Shown here piece after piece: positions 53,500-62,063 of a stretch of DNA of 64,000 nt. The DNA lies in NCBI GenBank assembly GCA_028716025.1, contig JAQUQP010000001.1:1-64000 (forward strand), read 5' to 3'. Both the position numbers and the translations under genes were made by a program. This DNA comes from a bacterium (GTDB lineage Bacteria > UBA6262). The notes beneath the pieces are model-generated. The model was not told the origin of the DNA, made no database searches, and saw only the letters and a program-made list of their open reading frames with translations. Position 1 is the first letter of the stretch. Each line of letters starts with the position of its first letter.

Positions 53500-54747
53500 A
53501 TGCGGTGGAAATTAGTAATAACGGTTTCTATTCTGTTAGGGCAGATTGGCTTGCTTAGAGCTGCTGACCAGCAAGTTCTTTCACTATCTGAGGTGGTCAC
53601 AGCCGCTTTAATAAATAATCCCCGGTTAAAAGCCGCACAGCAAAAGCTTAAAGCCAGTCAAAGCCGGGTAAAGTCAGCCTATGGCTTGCCAGATCCGTGG
53701 GTAGGATTAGAATACCAGAATGTGCCCAAAGGGACCACCCGTTTCCAGGACGCAGATATGAAGATGTATACCATTTCCCAAGAGATCCCATGGCCTGGCA
53801 AACTTTCCTTAAAAGCTAAGGCGAACCTGAGCCAGTCCGGCATTATTGAAGCTGAATATAAGGCTAAGGAAAGGGATATTATTGCCCAGGTCAAAAAGGC
53901 CTATTACGAACTTTATCTAGCCTATAAGTTGATCGATATAAATAAGGAAAACTCAGCCTTAGCAGAGCAAATAGTAAAAGTGGCTGAGCGTAAATACACG
54001 GTTAGCAAGGCCAGCCTGGCAGAAGTGCTTAAAATGCAGGTTGAAGCGGCTAAATTAAATAATCAGCTGATAACGCTGGAGAATCAAAAACAAGTTGCCC
54101 AAGCTAAGCTTAACACTCTGTTAAATCGTGATGTCTCCACAGAAACTGGTATCCCTGAATACCAGGAAGAAAAATCTTTCCAATATTCCCTTGAAGACTT
54201 ATACCGCCTGATGAAGATCAACCAACCCGAGCTACTTGGCGCAGCAGCGGCTATTAAACAGAGCAGCCTTAACCTTTCCCTGAGTAGACATGAATACTTG
54301 CCTGATTTTATGCTGACGTATAAACAGCGTTTTGACACCGGTGATATGGCCAATGGTTGGGATGGTATGTTCAATGTTACGGTACCATTATGGTTCTGGC
54401 AGAAGCAGAATAATATGGTAAATGAAATGCAGGCAGAAAAAGAAATGGCAGTAGCAGATTATGAATCTATGGAAAACATGGCTCTCCTGGAAGTAAAGCA
54501 AATGTACCTGAAGCTTGATGCGGCACAACGGCAGATAGATTTGACAAAAAACAGTATCCTGCCCCAGGCGGAACAAGTGTTAAAAATATCCCGTACCGGT
54601 TATGAGTCAGATAAAGTAGAGTTCTTGGACCTGCTGGACAGCCAAAGAATGTACCTGGAGGCAGAGCAGGATTATTATATGAGCCTGGTGGACTATCAAA
54701 TGACTAAAGCAGAATTGGAACAAATAGTGGGGGTGGACTTACCATGA
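53500..54747 (+). CDS. TolC/CusC-like outer-membrane efflux protein
   Basis: A 415-residue exported protein with a signal peptide (about 1-21, ending LLRAAD). It has two repeated helical hairpin/coiled-coil halves of the OEP family (VVTAALINNPRLKAAQQKLKA; LNLSLSRHEYLPDFMLTYK). No lipobox is seen, unlike CusC. As a trimer it would form the outer-membrane exit duct of the CusBA pump. It starts one base after the csoR stop and overlaps the membrane-fusion gene by ATGA. Confidence 0.88.
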   Translation: MRWKLVITVSILLGQIGLLRAADQQVLSLSEVVTAALINNPRLKAAQQKLKASQSRVKSAYGLPDPWVGLEYQNVPKGTTRFQDADMKMYTISQEIPWPGKLSLKAKANLSQSGIIEAEYKAKERDIIAQVKKAYYELYLAYKLIDINKENSALAEQIVKVAERKYTVSKASLAEVLKMQVEAAKLNNQLITLENQKQVAQAKLNTLLNRDVSTETGIPEYQEEKSFQYSLEDLYRLMKINQPELLGAAAAIKQSSLNLSLSRHEYLPDFMLTYKQRFDTGDMANGWDGMFNVTVPLWFWQKQNNMVNEMQAEKEMAVADYESMENMALLEVKQMYLKLDAAQRQIDLTKNSILPQAEQVLKISRTGYESDKVEFLDLLDSQRMYLEAEQDYYMSLVDYQMTKAELEQIVGVDLP

Positions 54748-55844
54748 AAAAACTAATAATATTGTTACTGGCTTTGCTATTGGTGATTGCCGGGATAGTT
54801 TTGTATAAATATAAATCAGGAGGACAACCGGCTGGTAAAAAAGTTTTGTTTTACCGGAACCCGATGAATCCTGAGATCACCTCTCCAGTAGCAATGAAAG
54901 ATTCCATGGGCATGGACTATGTCCCAGTGTATGAGGAAGAAACAAAAGAGAAAAAAGTCCTCTATTACCGTAATCCCATGAATCCTAAAATTACCTCTCC
55001 GGTCGCGATGAAGGATTCTATGGGTATGGATTATATACCGGTATATGAAGAAGAACAGAAATCAGCCGGGTCTGCGGCGGGAGTGAATATTACCGCGGAA
55101 AAACAGCAATTAATAGGGATCACTAAAGAGACCGTGCAGATAAGAAATCTAATAAAGGAGATCAGTACTGTAGGAAAAGTAGCCTATGACCCTGACCTTT
55201 ATGTTGCCCAACAGGAATACCTGGAAGTGATCAAATTGAATAAGATGGACAGCGACCTGACGGCTGCAGTGGAAAGAAAACTGTATTTAATGGGTATGAG
55301 CCAAGAGCAAATAAAACAACTGGCTGAACAAGGAAAACCGCAGGAAAATCTTTACCTGCCGTCAAACAACAATATTGCCTGGGTATATAGCCCGGTTTAT
55401 GAATCTGACCTGTCTTTAGTTAAACCGGGATTACCTATTGAAGTTACGACTAAGGCTTATCCAGGAGAGACATACACTGGAAAGATCGTTGCTTTAAGTC
55501 CAGTGCTTGACCCGAAGACCAGGGCAGTGCAGGCGCGGGCTGAGGTAACGGATACCGGTCATAAACTAAAACCAGAGATGTACGTTAACGTGCGTATACT
55601 GGTGCCCTTAGGAGAAAAGCTGGCAGTGAGCGAGGAAGCAGTAATGGATACCGGAGAGCGCACTGTTGTTTTTGTCGCTTTGCCTGATGGCTATTTTGAG
55701 ACTAGGAATATAAAACTGGGGCAAAAGGCGCAGGGATATTATGAAGTCCTGAACGGCTTAAAAGCCGGGGAAGAGGTAGCAGCCGCTGGTAATTTCTTTA
55801 TTGATTCTGAGAGCAAGTTAAAAGCAGTGCCTGCAACAAAATAG
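54744..55844 (+). CDS. cusB: CusB-like membrane fusion protein with duplicated metal-binding domain
   Basis: A 366-residue periplasmic adaptor. An N-terminal anchor helix (about 1-23) is followed by two near-identical ~37-residue modules, KVLFYRNPMNPEITSPVAMK and KVLYYRNPMNPKITSPVAMK, each ending DSMGMDY-PVYEEE. These are heavy-metal-binding (HMBD-like) domains, here Met-rich and lacking the Cys and Pro-Gly-Lys pattern of the common YxCPMHP form. The rest is the usual hairpin, lipoyl and barrel region (GIVNITAEKQQ..., GEKLAVSEEAVMDTG). It would ferry periplasmic Cu(I)/Ag(I) to CusA. Confidence 0.88.
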   Translation: MKKLIILLLALLLVIAGIVLYKYKSGGQPAGKKVLFYRNPMNPEITSPVAMKDSMGMDYVPVYEEETKEKKVLYYRNPMNPKITSPVAMKDSMGMDYIPVYEEEQKSAGSAAGVNITAEKQQLIGITKETVQIRNLIKEISTVGKVAYDPDLYVAQQEYLEVIKLNKMDSDLTAAVERKLYLMGMSQEQIKQLAEQGKPQENLYLPSNNNIAWVYSPVYESDLSLVKPGLPIEVTTKAYPGETYTGKIVALSPVLDPKTRAVQARAEVTDTGHKLKPEMYVNVRILVPLGEKLAVSEEAVMDTGERTVVFVALPDGYFETRNIKLGQKAQGYYEVLNGLKAGEEVAAAGNFFIDSESKLKAVPATK

Positions 55845-55851
55845 AGGGTTT

Positions 55852-58800
55852 ATGAACAGATTTATCAATAGGATCATAGAGTCGTGCGCTAATAATAGAA
55901 TTACTGTCTTCATCGTCGTCAGCATGGCTGTGTTGGGCGGGTATTATGCTATGACCCATTTACCCTTGGACGCGATCCCGGACCTCTCCGATACCCAGGT
56001 TATTGTATTCGCTAAATGGGACCGTCCGCCGCAGATCATTGAAGATCAGGTAACGTATCCTATTACTACCGCTTTACTCGGAGCGCCGGGGGTTAAGGAT
56101 ATCCGCGGTTTTTCTGATTATGGTTTTTCTTATGTCTACGTGATCTTTAATGACGGGACTGATGTTTACTGGGCGCGCTCGCGGGTACTGGAATATCTTT
56201 CTAAAGTAATGCCGCAGCTGCCGCCGGATGTGCAGGTGGAATTAGGGCCTGACGCCACTGGTGTTGGCTGGGTTTATGAATACGCGCTGGTTGATGAGAG
56301 CGGGAAGCATTCTTTAGCAGACCTTACCTCCTTCCAGAAATGGCATTTAAAATATGCTTTGCAGTCAGTAAAAGGTGTATCTGAAGTAGCTACGATCGGC
56401 GGGATGGTCAAGCAGTATCAGGTTGTAGTTGATCCTAATGCTCTTTTGGCTTACCAGATCCCTCTCAATGATGTGGTAATAGCTCTGCAGAAGTCTAATC
56501 AGGAAGTTGGTACCCGTTTATTAGAGATCACTGGCAAAGAATATATGGTGACGGTCAAAGGATATCTGGCCTCAATAGCTGACATTGAACAAGTAGTCCT
56601 GATGAAAGATAAGAATGGAATACCGGTGCGGATCAAGGATGTGGCCAGGGTCCAGCTGGGACCTGATATCCGGCGGGGAGTAGCTGAACTTGACGGGCAG
56701 GGTGAAGTTGTTGGCGGAATAGTAGTGATGAGATATAAGGAAAATGCCCTGGATGTGATCAAACGGGTCAAACAGAAATTAAACGAGATACAGTTGCCGG
56801 AAGGCGTAAAACTGGTGGTCACCTATGACCGCTCTGAGCTTATTCATAAAGCCATCAATACGCTGAAAAAAGAATTATTCCAGGAAATGGCCGTGGTCAG
56901 CTTGATCATTTTTGTTTTCCTGCTGCATTTCTCTTCTTCCCTGGTCCCGATAGTTACCTTGCCGATCGCGGTGATCATATCGTTCATCCCGATGTATTTT
57001 ATGGGCCTGACTTCCAATGTCATGAGCTTAGGCGGCATTGCGATTGCCATCGGAGCCATGGTAGATGCCTCTATTGTCGTAGTGGAAAATTCTCATAAGA
57101 AGTTATCTGCCTGGACTGAATCAGGAAAAAAAGAACCTTACCGGAAAATATTACTGGAGGCGGTGAAAGAAGTAGGGGCTCCTTCATTTTTCTCGTTACT
57201 GGTGATCTCGGTCTCTTTTATACCGATCTTTACACTGGAAGGATATGAAGGGAGGCTGTTTAAACCCTTGGCCTTTACCAAGAACTTTGCCATGATGTTT
57301 GCTGCGATCCTGGCAATAACCCTGGTGCCGGCGATAATTTTTGCTTTTATCCGTCCGGAACCGTTTACCTTCAGGCTCCAATGGTTAGCTCGGTTATTAA
57401 ACAGGATCTTTGTTGGCAAGATACACGCTGAGGAAAATCATCCTGTCAGCCGGTTCCTATTCAGGATTTATGACCCTGTTGTTCATTTTGTCTTGCGTCG
57501 TCCGCGAACCATCGTGGCCATAGCTGCGGCAGCATTCCTTATTACTATGCCGTTCTTTTTCAAGATCGGCAAAGAATTCATGCCGCCTTTAAACGAAGGC
57601 ACGATCCTTTATATGCCGACTACACCGCCGGGTATTTCCGTCACCGAAGCTACAAAACTACTGCAGGTGCAGGACAAGATATTGAAGACTTTCCCGGAAG
57701 TTACCAGTGTCTTTGGCAAAGCCGGACGTGCTGACACTTCGACTGATCCTGCGCCATATTCCATGATGGAGACTGTGGTTGTGCTTAAACCGCAGAACGA
57801 ATGGCGGCACGCTGACCGTTGGTATTCGAATATCCTCCCTAAATTTATGCAAGCGCCTTTACGGCTGGTCTGGCCGGACCGGATGTCCTGGGAAGAGTTG
57901 ATCCAGGAAATGGATGAGAAACTGCAATTGCCTGGACAGGTAAATGCCTGGACTATGCCGATCAAGGCGCGTATTGACATGTTGACTACCGGTGTGCGCA
58001 CTCCCATCGGGATAAAGATCTATGGTGACGATTTGAGGACAATAGAGAATATCGGCCAGGAGATCGAGCAACAGCTAAGGCCAGTATCTGGCACCAGGAG
58101 TATTTATGCGGAAAGGACTTCCGGCGGCTATTTTGTCAATTTTAATTTAAAACGGGACCAAATCGCCAGGTATGGATTGACTATCGAAGATATACAAATG
58201 ACCCTGATGGCGGCATTGGGCGGCGAGAATGTCACCCAGACCATTGAAGGCCGCGAACGCTATCCGGTGAATGTCCGCTACCCGCGCGAATTACGGGATG
58301 ATCCGGAGAAAATAAAGCGTATTTATATTCCTACTCCTGCCGGCGCTGCTATCCCCATAGAGGAAGTAGCCGATATAACACTGACTACCGGGCCTTCTAT
58401 GATCCGGGACGAAAATGGACGGTTAGCTGGCTATGTATATATTGATGTAGCCAACCGGGATATCGGCAGTTATGTTGATGAAGCGAAGAGCATGCTCAAA
58501 AAGAATGTATCCTTGCCAACCGGTTATTCCCTGGTATTCAGCGGACAGTATGAATTTATGGAACGGGTAAAGCAACGGATGAAACTGGTCCTGCCGCTGA
58601 CATTGTTCATTGTCTTTTTCCTGCTGCACATTAATACGCGCAGCTATGTTAAAACATTTATTGTCTTGCTGGCAGTGCCATTTTCCCTGATCGGCGTGGT
58701 TTGGATACTTTATTTATTGAACTATAACCTGAGCATCGGGGTTTGGGTAGGAATAATAGCTTTACTGGGGGTGGACGCGGAGACTGGCGTGTTTATGCTG

Positions 58801-59109
58801 CTCTACCTTGATCTGGCTTATGAAGATATGAAAAAGGCCGGCCGATTGAATACCTTGGCAGACCTGAAAGAAGCTATCATCCATGGCGCAGTGAGACGTA
58901 TCCGTCCGAAGATGATGACTGTCGGTACCACCTTTATCGGCTTGTTGCCGATCATGTGGGCGCAGACTTATGAGTTAGGCGCGGATGTGACCAAAAGGAT
59001 CGCCGCGCCGATGGTAGGGGGAATATTCACATCCTTCGCAATGGAACTGATCGTTTACCCGGCGATATATTTTCTATGGAAAAAGAAAGGCATAATAAAG
59101 GAGAAATAA
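55852..59109 (+). CDS. cusA: CusA-type heavy-metal RND efflux pump
   Basis: A 1085-residue inner-membrane RND transporter of the HME family, with 12 predicted helices and two large periplasmic loops. The N-terminal block LPLDAIPDLSDTQVIV is typical of CusA/CzcA. The Cu(I)/Ag(I) methionine relay is represented by NEGTILYMPTT, YSMMETVVVL and RIDMLTTGVRTPIG. Helix 4 has GGIAIAIGAMVDASIVVVEN, carrying the proton-relay Asp, and the later part has GVWVGIIALLGVDAETGVFM. It exports copper or silver with the adaptor and outer-membrane duct encoded just upstream. Confidence 0.94.
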   Translation: MNRFINRIIESCANNRITVFIVVSMAVLGGYYAMTHLPLDAIPDLSDTQVIVFAKWDRPPQIIEDQVTYPITTALLGAPGVKDIRGFSDYGFSYVYVIFNDGTDVYWARSRVLEYLSKVMPQLPPDVQVELGPDATGVGWVYEYALVDESGKHSLADLTSFQKWHLKYALQSVKGVSEVATIGGMVKQYQVVVDPNALLAYQIPLNDVVIALQKSNQEVGTRLLEITGKEYMVTVKGYLASIADIEQVVLMKDKNGIPVRIKDVARVQLGPDIRRGVAELDGQGEVVGGIVVMRYKENALDVIKRVKQKLNEIQLPEGVKLVVTYDRSELIHKAINTLKKELFQEMAVVSLIIFVFLLHFSSSLVPIVTLPIAVIISFIPMYFMGLTSNVMSLGGIAIAIGAMVDASIVVVENSHKKLSAWTESGKKEPYRKILLEAVKEVGAPSFFSLLVISVSFIPIFTLEGYEGRLFKPLAFTKNFAMMFAAILAITLVPAIIFAFIRPEPFTFRLQWLARLLNRIFVGKIHAEENHPVSRFLFRIYDPVVHFVLRRPRTIVAIAAAAFLITMPFFFKIGKEFMPPLNEGTILYMPTTPPGISVTEATKLLQVQDKILKTFPEVTSVFGKAGRADTSTDPAPYSMMETVVVLKPQNEWRHADRWYSNILPKFMQAPLRLVWPDRMSWEELIQEMDEKLQLPGQVNAWTMPIKARIDMLTTGVRTPIGIKIYGDDLRTIENIGQEIEQQLRPVSGTRSIYAERTSGGYFVNFNLKRDQIARYGLTIEDIQMTLMAALGGENVTQTIEGRERYPVNVRYPRELRDDPEKIKRIYIPTPAGAAIPIEEVADITLTTGPSMIRDENGRLAGYVYIDVANRDIGSYVDEAKSMLKKNVSLPTGYSLVFSGQYEFMERVKQRMKLVLPLTLFIVFFLLHINTRSYVKTFIVLLAVPFSLIGVVWILYLLNYNLSIGVWVGIIALLGVDAETGVFMLLYLDLAYEDMKKAGRLNTLADLKEAIIHGAVRRIRPKMMTVGTTFIGLLPIMWAQTYELGADVTKRIAAPMVGGIFTSFAMELIVYPAIYFLWKKKGIIKEK

Positions 59110-59134
59110 GTCAATAAAAAGAAGAAGGAGCAGA

Positions 59135-59163
59135 TTTACTTTATTCCAGGGATGTTCTATACT
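59135..59163 (+). promoter_or_regulatory. Promoter of the YHS-CuA gene
   Basis: TTTACT (59135-59140), 17-bp spacer, TATACT (59158-59163). GAGGAGGG lies just before ATG 59190. It would allow the gene to be expressed separately from the efflux operon. Confidence 0.55.
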
Positions 59164-59189
59164 AATTTTAAAATACTGAGGAGGGATAT

Positions 59190-59765
59190 ATGAGGAAAGT
59201 AATAATGATCTTGCTGTTATTGTTGAGTGCGACGTTGACCCTGGCTGCTGATATGGGTGGGCAGACATGCCCCGTTACTGGGGAGAAGATGGATCCTAAG
59301 ACAGCGATAAATTATGAATACAAAGGTAATACGTATACTTTTTGCTGCGCTGGTTGTGTGGACCAGTTTAAAAAAGACCCGGCAAAGTATATCGCTGCTC
59401 TGCCGCCTTTATCCGGTACGGTAAAAGATGGGGTAAGGGAAATTACCGTGACAGCCAAAAAATATGAGTTTTCGCCTGATCCGATCGGGGTAAAACAAGG
59501 AGAAAAGGTACGATTGAAAATAACCGCAACTGATACGGATCATGGATTCGGAGTACAGGAATATAAAATCGACCAGAAATTGCCAATTGGCAAAGAGCAG
59601 ATAGTGGAATTTACGGCTGACCAGGCAGGAACTTTTATTGTTAAGTGTACTGTCTTTTGCGGCTTTGGCCATGGCAGTATGAAAGGGCGGCTGATAGTAC
59701 AGCCACCACAGGAAAAGATGAATATGCCGGAACATTCAGGGATGGGGAAAAGTCATAAAATGTAA
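59190..59765 (+). CDS. Secreted YHS domain - CuA cupredoxin protein
   Basis: A 191-residue exported protein. The signal peptide is about 1-20 (LTLAAD). A YHS domain (about 24-70) has TCPVTGEKMD and FCCAGCVDQFKKDP. A cupredoxin domain (about 80-172) follows. It ends with the CuA signature C-x3-C-x3-H-x2-M (Cys153, Cys157, His161, Met164) and has the partner His118 in TDHGFG. This is the binuclear copper site of cytochrome oxidase subunit II and N2OR, yet there are no COX2 membrane helices and no oxidase genes nearby. A Met/His-rich tail (MNMPEHSGMGKSHKM) may bind more copper. Likely a periplasmic copper buffer or electron carrier (inference). Confidence 0.85.
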   Translation: MRKVIMILLLLLSATLTLAADMGGQTCPVTGEKMDPKTAINYEYKGNTYTFCCAGCVDQFKKDPAKYIAALPPLSGTVKDGVREITVTAKKYEFSPDPIGVKQGEKVRLKITATDTDHGFGVQEYKIDQKLPIGKEQIVEFTADQAGTFIVKCTVFCGFGHGSMKGRLIVQPPQEKMNMPEHSGMGKSHKM

Positions 59766-59771
59766 TTAAGG

Positions 59772-59797
59772 CAGGAGGCTTTATAGCCTCCTGTTTC
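59772..59797 (+). terminator. Intrinsic terminator after the YHS-CuA gene
   Basis: CAGGAGGCT (59772-59780), loop TTAT, AGCCTCCTG (59785-59793), then TTTCTT. It isolates the copper genes from the following Rrf2 unit. Confidence 0.85.
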
Positions 59798-59809
59798 TTA
59801 ATTTAATAC

Positions 59810-59838
59810 TTGACAAGATTGGTCATATATAGTATACT
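59810..59838 (+). promoter_or_regulatory. Strong promoter of the Rrf2-iscS-nfu unit
   Basis: TTGACA (59810-59815), 17-bp spacer, TATACT (59833-59838). The leader is short (about 11 nt) with GAGGT before ATG 59856. Confidence 0.75.
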
Positions 59839-59855
59839 GTAACTAGAGGTAAAGG

Positions 59856-60263
59856 ATGTTAAAGATATCAACCCGTTGCCGATATGGATTATTAGCCATG
59901 GTAGAGCTGGGACAATGTTATGGCCAAGCTTCTATATCAGCACAGGAGATATATAAGAAGCAGCGCATTCCTAAATTTTATTTACAGCAGTTGCTGGTAA
60001 AGCTGAGAAGGAATGGATTAGTAAAAAGCATAAGGGGCACTAAGGGCGGGTTTATCCTGAAAAAAGATCCAAAAATGATCAAGATACTGGATATAGTGAA
60101 AGCAGTGGAAGGCCCGATCCAGCTAATCTCTTGTACCAAGCAATCCAGGGACAAGTGTTGCCGTAAGATCAAGGAATGCTTGACCAGGCCGGTTTGGGTA
60201 GAGTTACATGATGTAGTAAATAAAGTGTTGAACGACCGAACTTTGCACGATCTTATGAGGTGA
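59856..60263 (+). CDS. Rrf2/IscR-like regulator, copy 2
   Basis: A 135-residue winged-helix regulator. The Rrf2 signature is present in ISAQEIYKKQRIPKFYLQQLL and RGTKGGFILKKDP. A Cys cluster is at about 99-115 (SCTKQSRDKCCRKIKEC), compatible with an IscR-type Fe-S cluster. It directly precedes iscS and nfu, the usual place of IscR, and has a strong promoter likely subject to autoregulation. It differs from the sulfur-cluster Rrf2 at 46.0 kb in Cys spacing. Confidence 0.85.
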   Translation: MLKISTRCRYGLLAMVELGQCYGQASISAQEIYKKQRIPKFYLQQLLVKLRRNGLVKSIRGTKGGFILKKDPKMIKILDIVKAVEGPIQLISCTKQSRDKCCRKIKECLTRPVWVELHDVVNKVLNDRTLHDLMR

Positions 60264-60267
60264 AATT

Positions 60268-61440
60268 ATGGATGTTAAACGACATTACTTTGATTATGCC
60301 GCGACTACTCCGGTGCATCCGGAAGTAATTAAGGCTATGCAGCCCTATTGGGATATGGTTTATGGCAATCCGTCCAGTATCCATACTTTTGGGCAGGAAG
60401 CGAAAACAGCCCTAACCCAAGCCCGGGATTTGATCGCTAAATATATTAATGCCAAGAGCGAAGAGATCGTTTTTACCGGTGGGGGCACGGAAGCGGATAA
60501 TTTTGCCCTGATCGGGATTTTTGAAGCTAACGCTAAAAAAGGCAATCATATTATTACTACTACTATTGAACATCACGCGATCCTGGAAACTTGTAAGTTC
60601 CTGGAAAAGCACCGTGGCGCTAAAATTACTTATGTGCCGGTTGATAAGTACGGTTTGATTGATCTGGAAGCCATTATTAAGGCGATTACGCCGCAAACTA
60701 TTTTGATCTCAGTAATGCATGCCAATAATGAGATTGGCACTATAGAACCAATAGCCGGTATAGGAAAAATAGCCAAAGAAAAAGGGATCTATTTTCATAC
60801 AGATGCTGTACAGACCTTTGGCAGCCTGGACCTGGATGTAGAGAAACTGAATATTGACTTACTTAGCGCCAGTGCCCATAAGTTATACGGACCCAAGGGA
60901 GTAGGACTGCTATATATAAGGAAAGGTGTGCGCATCCTACCGTTGCTACATGGCGGAGAGCAGGAAAGAAGGCGTCGCGCGTCTACGGAAAATGTCCCTG
61001 GTATTGTAGGTTTTGGTAAAGCAGTAGAACTGGCAATACAGGAAAAACAGGCACGCCACCAGCATGTGACTATTCTGCGGGATAAGCTGATCAAAGGAAT
61101 ATTGGAAAAGGTCGATGAATCCCAATTGAACGGGCATCCCACTAAACGGTTACCTAATAATGTTAATGTTACCGTGAAATATATCGAAGGAGAATCGATG
61201 CTGATCAACCTGGACCTGGAAGGAATAGCAGCCTCAACAGGTTCAGCCTGTTCCAGTAGTTCACTTGAGCCTTCTCATGTCCTGAAGGCGATCGGCGTTA
61301 GCCCGGAAGTCGCGCACAGCAGCCTGCGTTTTAGTCTGGGCCGGCTCAATACGGATGAAGATGTTGACTATTTATTGGAAGTATTACCAAGGATCGTTAA
61401 GAAACTCAGGGAAATGTCACCATTATATAAGAAGAAATAA
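60268..61440 (+). CDS. iscS: Cysteine desulfurase IscS/NifS
   Basis: A 390-residue fold-type I PLP enzyme that takes sulfur from cysteine for Fe-S clusters and thiolated tRNA. The PLP Lys205 is in SASAHKLYGPKGVGLLY and the catalytic Cys328 in ASTGSACSSSSLEPSHVL, on the long flexible loop of group I (IscS) enzymes. The N-terminus YFDYAATTPVHPEV is typical. It should supply IscU (42.6 kb), Nfu (next gene), MnmA (10.7 kb) and possibly LarE. Confidence 0.94.
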   Translation: MDVKRHYFDYAATTPVHPEVIKAMQPYWDMVYGNPSSIHTFGQEAKTALTQARDLIAKYINAKSEEIVFTGGGTEADNFALIGIFEANAKKGNHIITTTIEHHAILETCKFLEKHRGAKITYVPVDKYGLIDLEAIIKAITPQTILISVMHANNEIGTIEPIAGIGKIAKEKGIYFHTDAVQTFGSLDLDVEKLNIDLLSASAHKLYGPKGVGLLYIRKGVRILPLLHGGEQERRRRASTENVPGIVGFGKAVELAIQEKQARHQHVTILRDKLIKGILEKVDESQLNGHPTKRLPNNVNVTVKYIEGESMLINLDLEGIAASTGSACSSSSLEPSHVLKAIGVSPEVAHSSLRFSLGRLNTDEDVDYLLEVLPRIVKKLREMSPLYKKK

Positions 61441-61520
61441 AACAGTTATAAGTTGAAAGTGTAAAGTGTTAAAGTTAGGTTTAAAACCTTAACTTATAAC
61501 TTAAAACTTTAAACTTAACA
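61441..61520. repeat. AACTTTAAAC-word imperfect palindrome
   Basis: TAAGTTGAAAGTGTAAAGTG and ACTTATAACTTAAAACTTTA can pair as a long imperfect hairpin around GGTTTAAAACC. It has no T-run terminator features. Confidence 0.5.
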
Positions 61521-61545
61521 CTGCATTTGAAAAGGAGGGATATCT

Positions 61546-61773
61546 ATGAAAGAAAAGGTACTAAAAAGCTTAGAAAAAATCGCTAAAATGCTGGGAGCCG
61601 ATGGCGGCAGCGTAGAGTTAGTGAGCATAGATGAAAAAGAGGGATTGGTAAAAGTAAAATTGCTGGGCGCCTGTATGGGTTGTCCTATGGCTACGATGAC
61701 TTTAAAGAATGGCATCGAGCGGATCTTGAAAGAAGATGTACCGGAAGTGAAAAAAGTCGAAGCAGTAAATTAA
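61546..61773 (+). CDS. nfu: Nfu/NifU-C Fe-S carrier protein
   Basis: A 75-residue protein consisting of the NifU C-terminal domain only. The CxxC motif is Cys43-Cys46 in GACMGCPMATMTLKNGIE; dimers hold a [4Fe-4S] cluster at the interface and deliver it to client proteins. GGAGGG precedes ATG 61546. It completes, with iscS and the distant iscU, a minimal cluster-assembly set. A likely client, the Fe-S enzyme NadA, follows. Confidence 0.92.
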   Translation: MKEKVLKSLEKIAKMLGADGGSVELVSIDEKEGLVKVKLLGACMGCPMATMTLKNGIERILKEDVPEVKKVEAVN

Positions 61774-61775
61774 GC

Positions 61776-61880
61776 ACAAATCCGAAACTCTAAATCCGAA
61801 ATACTAAACAAGCTCAAATTAATAATAATGTTCAAAATAATAAAGTTTAGGAATTAGATATTAGGATTTCGAATTTGTTT
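61776..61880. repeat. AAATCCGAAACTC-word imperfect palindrome
   Basis: AAATCCGAAACTCTAAATCC ... TTTAGGAATTAGATATTAGG form an imperfect palindrome related in wording to 6010-6113. Confidence 0.5.
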
Positions 61881-61901
61881 TAGAAGAAGGAGGTGGAGAT
61901 C

Positions 61902-61973
61902 ATGAGAGCAAGAGCATCTAGAAAATATTTTCTTCGTCCAGTAGCTCATTGCTGTGGCGGGAAACGAAAATAG
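61902..61973 (+). CDS. 23-codon Cys-Cys peptide, possible leader peptide
   Basis: A small ORF with ATG 61902 and TAG 61971-61973. It has a near-perfect Shine-Dalgarno, AAGGAGGTG, at 61887-61895, 6-8 bases upstream. The peptide is Arg/Lys-rich, starts MRARASRKYF, and contains adjacent cysteines in AHCCGGKRK near its end. A perfect 10-bp hairpin begins at the last base of its stop codon. Such a strong ribosome-binding site on so short a frame is unlikely by chance. It resembles, in layout only, short Cys-ending leader peptides of sulfur genes in Actinobacteria. A leader for nadA or a small metal- or cluster-binding peptide are both possible. Confidence 0.55.
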   Translation: MRARASRKYFLRPVAHCCGGKRK

Positions 61974-62041
61974 CCTGAAGAGGTTTATGACTCTTCAGGC
62001 GTAGATCAATCCTGTTAGTCCGCCTAAGGCGGACTAACAGG
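61973..62041 (+). promoter_or_regulatory. Two consecutive hairpins between the peptide and nadA
   Basis: Hairpin 1: GCCTGAAGAG (61973-61982), 8-nt loop, CTCTTCAGGC (61991-62000). Hairpin 2: CCTGTTAGTCCGCC (62011-62024), loop TAA, GGCGGACTAACAGG (62028-62041). Both stems are perfect; neither is followed by a T-run. Hairpin 2 may be a REP-like insertion; together they could form an attenuation structure. Confidence 0.6.
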
Positions 62042-62063
62042 TATATTAGAATGTTGAGGGAAT

